Assembly: GCA_035576205.1 (NCBI GenBank)
Contig: DATLWR010000123.1
Span: forward strand, 1 to 7,921
DNA: 7,921 bases
Direction of reading: 5' to 3'
From: DATLWR01 sp035576205
GTDB taxonomy: Bacteria > Pseudomonadota > Zetaproteobacteria > Mariprofundales > Mariprofundaceae
Under the pieces are notes generated by a model, which was not told the origin of the DNA, did not search any database, and was given only the letters and a program-made list of their open reading frames with translations. The position numbers were made by a program, and so were the translations under genes. Positions 5,879-7,921 of this stretch are shown here, in pieces; position 1 is the stretch's first letter, and each line of letters begins with the position of its first letter.

Positions 5879-7068
5879 CCCGTACGTTGACCCTGAAAAA
5901 AGCCGGCTGGCTGCTGCTTGCACTGCTGGTGCCGTGCGTCAGTTGGGCGGCAAGCTGGCCCACACCGCCGTCGGTCAACGCGAAATCCTGGGCGATCATC
6001 GACGCCCGCTCCGGCCAGGTGGTCTCTTCCCACAACGCCGATGAGCAGCTGCCGCCGGCCAGCCTGACCAAGATGATGACGCTCTACCTCGCCTTCGAGG
6101 ACATCAAGCTCGGCCGCCTGAATCCCGACGAGCAGGTGAATGTCAGCAAGAAGGCCTGGAAGATCGGCGGCAGCACGATGTTCCTCGATCCGCGCATGCA
6201 TCCGACCATCGCGCAGTTGCTGCACGGCATCGCCACCCTCTCCGGCAACGACGCCTGCATCGCGCTGGCCGAGCACATCGCGGGCAGCGAGGACGCCTTC
6301 GTGACCCGCATGAACGAGAAGGCGCAGGAACTGGGCATGAGCCACACCCACTTCATGAACGCCACCGGCTTCCCCGAGGCAGGCCACCACAGCACGGCGC
6401 ACGACATGGCGGTGCTCGGTGCGGCGCTGTGGCGCGATTTCCCGGATCACTACAAGCTCTTCTCCGAGAAGGATTTCAGTTACGGCGGCCATACGCAGCC
6501 GAACCGCAACCGCCTGCTGTGGACCTACTCGGATGCCGACGGCATCAAGACCGGCCATACCGAGGAGGCCGGCTTCTGCCTGGTCGGCTCGGCCGAGAAA
6601 GGCACCACCCGCTTCGTGAGCGCCGTTTTCGGCACCGACTCCGACAAGGCGCGCGCCGCTGATAGCGTGGTGCTGCTGCAATACGCCTTCCGCAACTTCG
6701 TCACGCTGCGTCCGGCCGAACGCGATATCCGCCGCCAGGTCGATATCTACGAAGGCACGGAGAACAGCGTCTGGCTGAAACCGGCCAATGCCGTCTGGGT
6801 GACGGTGCCGCGCGGCGAGGAGAAGAAACTCGCTTTCCGGCTGCGCTACGATGCACCGCTGAAGGCGCCGATCAGGAAGGACCAGCAGCTCGGCACCATC
6901 GAGGCCGTGCTCGACGGCAAGCCGGGCACCGACCAGGGCGACGTCCTCGTCAGCGTGCCGATGATCGCCGTCCGCGACGTCGAGCGGGCTTCCTGGCTGG
7001 GTCGCCAGTGGGATGCCGTGCGGCTGTGGTGGAACGGTCCCGGCGCCCAGGCTGCAACCAGCAACTGA
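5872..7068 (+). CDS. dacA: D-alanyl-D-alanine carboxypeptidase (PBP5/6 type)
   Basis: The 398-residue protein is a low-molecular-weight penicillin-binding protein that removes the terminal D-Ala from peptidoglycan pentapeptides in the periplasm. The signal peptide (LTLKKAGWLLLALLVPCVSWAA) is probably cleaved after residue 26 or 27. All three serine-acylase motifs are present: SLTK (Ser64 nucleophile, Lys67), SGN (124-126) and KTG (226-228). A PBP5-type C-terminal beta domain follows at about 270-365. The tail SWLGRQWDAVRLWWNG is a likely amphipathic helix that anchors the enzyme to the outer face of the inner membrane. Length and order match the family. The start overlaps the upstream stop by 7 bases, and the stop is 7 bases before the aminotransferase start. 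The D-Ala it releases is a possible substrate for that enzyme once taken up. Confidence 0.96.
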   Translation: MVTRTLTLKKAGWLLLALLVPCVSWAASWPTPPSVNAKSWAIIDARSGQVVSSHNADEQLPPASLTKMMTLYLAFEDIKLGRLNPDEQVNVSKKAWKIGGSTMFLDPRMHPTIAQLLHGIATLSGNDACIALAEHIAGSEDAFVTRMNEKAQELGMSHTHFMNATGFPEAGHHSTAHDMAVLGAALWRDFPDHYKLFSEKDFSYGGHTQPNRNRLLWTYSDADGIKTGHTEEAGFCLVGSAEKGTTRFVSAVFGTDSDKARAADSVVLLQYAFRNFVTLRPAERDIRRQVDIYEGTENSVWLKPANAVWVTVPRGEEKKLAFRLRYDAPLKAPIRKDQQLGTIEAVLDGKPGTDQGDVLVSVPMIAVRDVERASWLGRQWDAVRLWWNGPGAQAATSN

Positions 7069-7075
7069 TACCGGC

Positions 7076-7921
7076 ATGGAACTGACGGCCTGGGTGAACG
7101 GCCGTTTCCTGCCGCTTGCGCAGGCGACGGTGCACATCGAGGACCGCGGCTTCCAGTTCGCCGACAGCGTCTACGAGGTGATCGCCTGCCTGGGCGGCGT
7201 ATTTGTCGACCTCGAGGCGCATCTCGACCGCCTGGCCCGCTCCTGCGAGGCGATCTCGCTGCCGCTGCCCATGCCGCTCACCGAGCTGGATGCACTGGTG
7301 CGGGAAGCTTATGCCCGCAATCCGTTCACCGACGCCACCATCTACATCCAGATCACCCGCGGCGTCGCCCCGCGCTCGCATGTCGTACCGGCGAATCCTT
7401 CGCCCACACTCGTCGTCACGGTCCGGCAACTGGTGCCGCCGCCGCGCGACGAGCTGGTCAACGGCGCCGACGTCATCTCGCTGCCCGACATCCGCTGGCA
7501 GCGTTGCGATATCAAGTCGACCGCCCTGCTCGGCACGGTGCTCGGCCGGCTGGAGGTGCAGCGCCGCGGCATTGACGAGGCGTTCTGGCTCGATACGCAC
7601 GGCCATGTGCTCGAGGGGTGCTCGACCAACGTTTTCGCACTGATCGCTGGCAGGCTCGTCACCCACCCGCTCGATCACCACGTGCTGGGCGGCATCACCC
7701 GCGACATGGCGATCCGGCTGGCCGGAGAGCACGGTATCGCGATCGAGGAACGCCCATGGAAACTCGATGAGCCCGAACTCAGCGAATGCATGATGACCAG
7801 CACCACCACGGCGGTCATCCCGGTCACCCATGTCGACGGCCGGGCGATCGGCGACGGCCGCCCCGGCGACTTCACCCTGGCACTCAGGGGCTGGATGCTG
7901 GACGAATTCGATACGATGCGC
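7076..7921 (+). CDS. dat: D-amino acid aminotransferase, PLP fold type IV (3' end at window edge)
   Basis: From ATG 7076 the frame is open for 282 codons to the last base of the window with no stop. Family members have about 280-290 residues, so at most a few residues are missing. It is a fold-type IV PLP aminotransferase: EDRGFQFADSVYEVI (22-36), catalytic Lys147 in RCDIKST, Glu180 in LEGCSTNVF (expected to bind the PLP ring nitrogen), LGGITRDM and MMTSTTTAVIPVT. The RCDIKS motif and the dacA neighbour favour D-amino acid aminotransferase over branched-chain aminotransferase or aminodeoxychorismate lyase. The reaction is D-Ala plus 2-oxoglutarate to pyruvate plus D-Glu, supplying D-Glu for peptidoglycan in the cytoplasm. 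Cys182 replaces the more usual Ser in EGSS(S/T)N. Only a weak Shine-Dalgarno is seen, and the 7-base gap suggests coupling to dacA. Confidence 0.88.
   Translation, partial: MELTAWVNGRFLPLAQATVHIEDRGFQFADSVYEVIACLGGVFVDLEAHLDRLARSCEAISLPLPMPLTELDALVREAYARNPFTDATIYIQITRGVAPRSHVVPANPSPTLVVTVRQLVPPPRDELVNGADVISLPDIRWQRCDIKSTALLGTVLGRLEVQRRGIDEAFWLDTHGHVLEGCSTNVFALIAGRLVTHPLDHHVLGGITRDMAIRLAGEHGIAIEERPWKLDEPELSECMMTSTTTAVIPVTHVDGRAIGDGRPGDFTLALRGWMLDEFDTMR

Noticed and set aside
5773..7137. A 454-codon open frame on the minus strand, antisense to dacA and the end of the pseudouridine synthase gene
   Set aside because: It lies opposite a gene with all family motifs and its own translation has no recognisable domain. 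Long antisense frames are expected in GC-rich coding DNA with strong third-position bias.
6950..7831. A 293-codon minus-strand open frame opposite the aminotransferase gene
   Set aside because: It is a shadow of a gene with clear PLP-enzyme motifs, and the minus-strand translation is unrecognisable.

Overview
This window is a compact, GC-rich, entirely plus-strand stretch of a Gram-negative chromosome. It encodes mainly cell-envelope proteins: two lipoproteins, a MreB-linked morphology protein, two lytic transglycosylases and a D,D-carboxypeptidase. The mltB - rlpA - dacA - dat order is typical of gamma-/betaproteobacteria and related lineages such as Acidithiobacillia or Zetaproteobacteria, where ybeD-lipB-lipA often follows. 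A PilW-type lipoprotein next to rodZ also fits a gammaproteobacterium-like genome. I cannot assign a genus from the sequence alone.

Layout. Positions 1-32 probably hold the last codons of an unidentified upstream gene that overlaps the next start by ATGA. Positions 29-1770 carry a TPR lipoprotein (PilF/PilW type) and rodZ, again joined by an ATGA overlap. After 46 bases with a strong Shine-Dalgarno comes a PCMT-family methyltransferase (1817-2494). The only real intergenic gap (2495-2581, 87 bases) holds a bulged hairpin and an AT-rich promoter-like element directly against the mltB start. From 2582 to the window end six genes run with overlaps or gaps of 7 bases or less: mltB, rlpA, a LOG-family protein, an RluA-family pseudouridine synthase, dacA and a D-amino acid aminotransferase. 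The last gene is cut by the window end, probably only at its stop codon.

How the genes fit together. RodZ couples MreB to the elongation machinery. MltB and RlpA cleave peptidoglycan glycans, RlpA being guided by a SPOR domain to denuded septal glycan. DacA trims the terminal D-Ala of pentapeptides. Dat can convert D-Ala and 2-oxoglutarate to pyruvate and D-Glu, a peptidoglycan precursor. The LOG and RluA genes sit inside this run with no obvious envelope role and appear translationally coupled to it.

I found no mobile element, CRISPR array, RNA gene, phage gene or defence system, and no evidence of an undescribed system. The points worth a second look are the mltB promoter/leaderless start, its twin-arginine-like signal, the LOG-RluA insertion in the rlpA-dacA run, and the divergent PCMT motifs.
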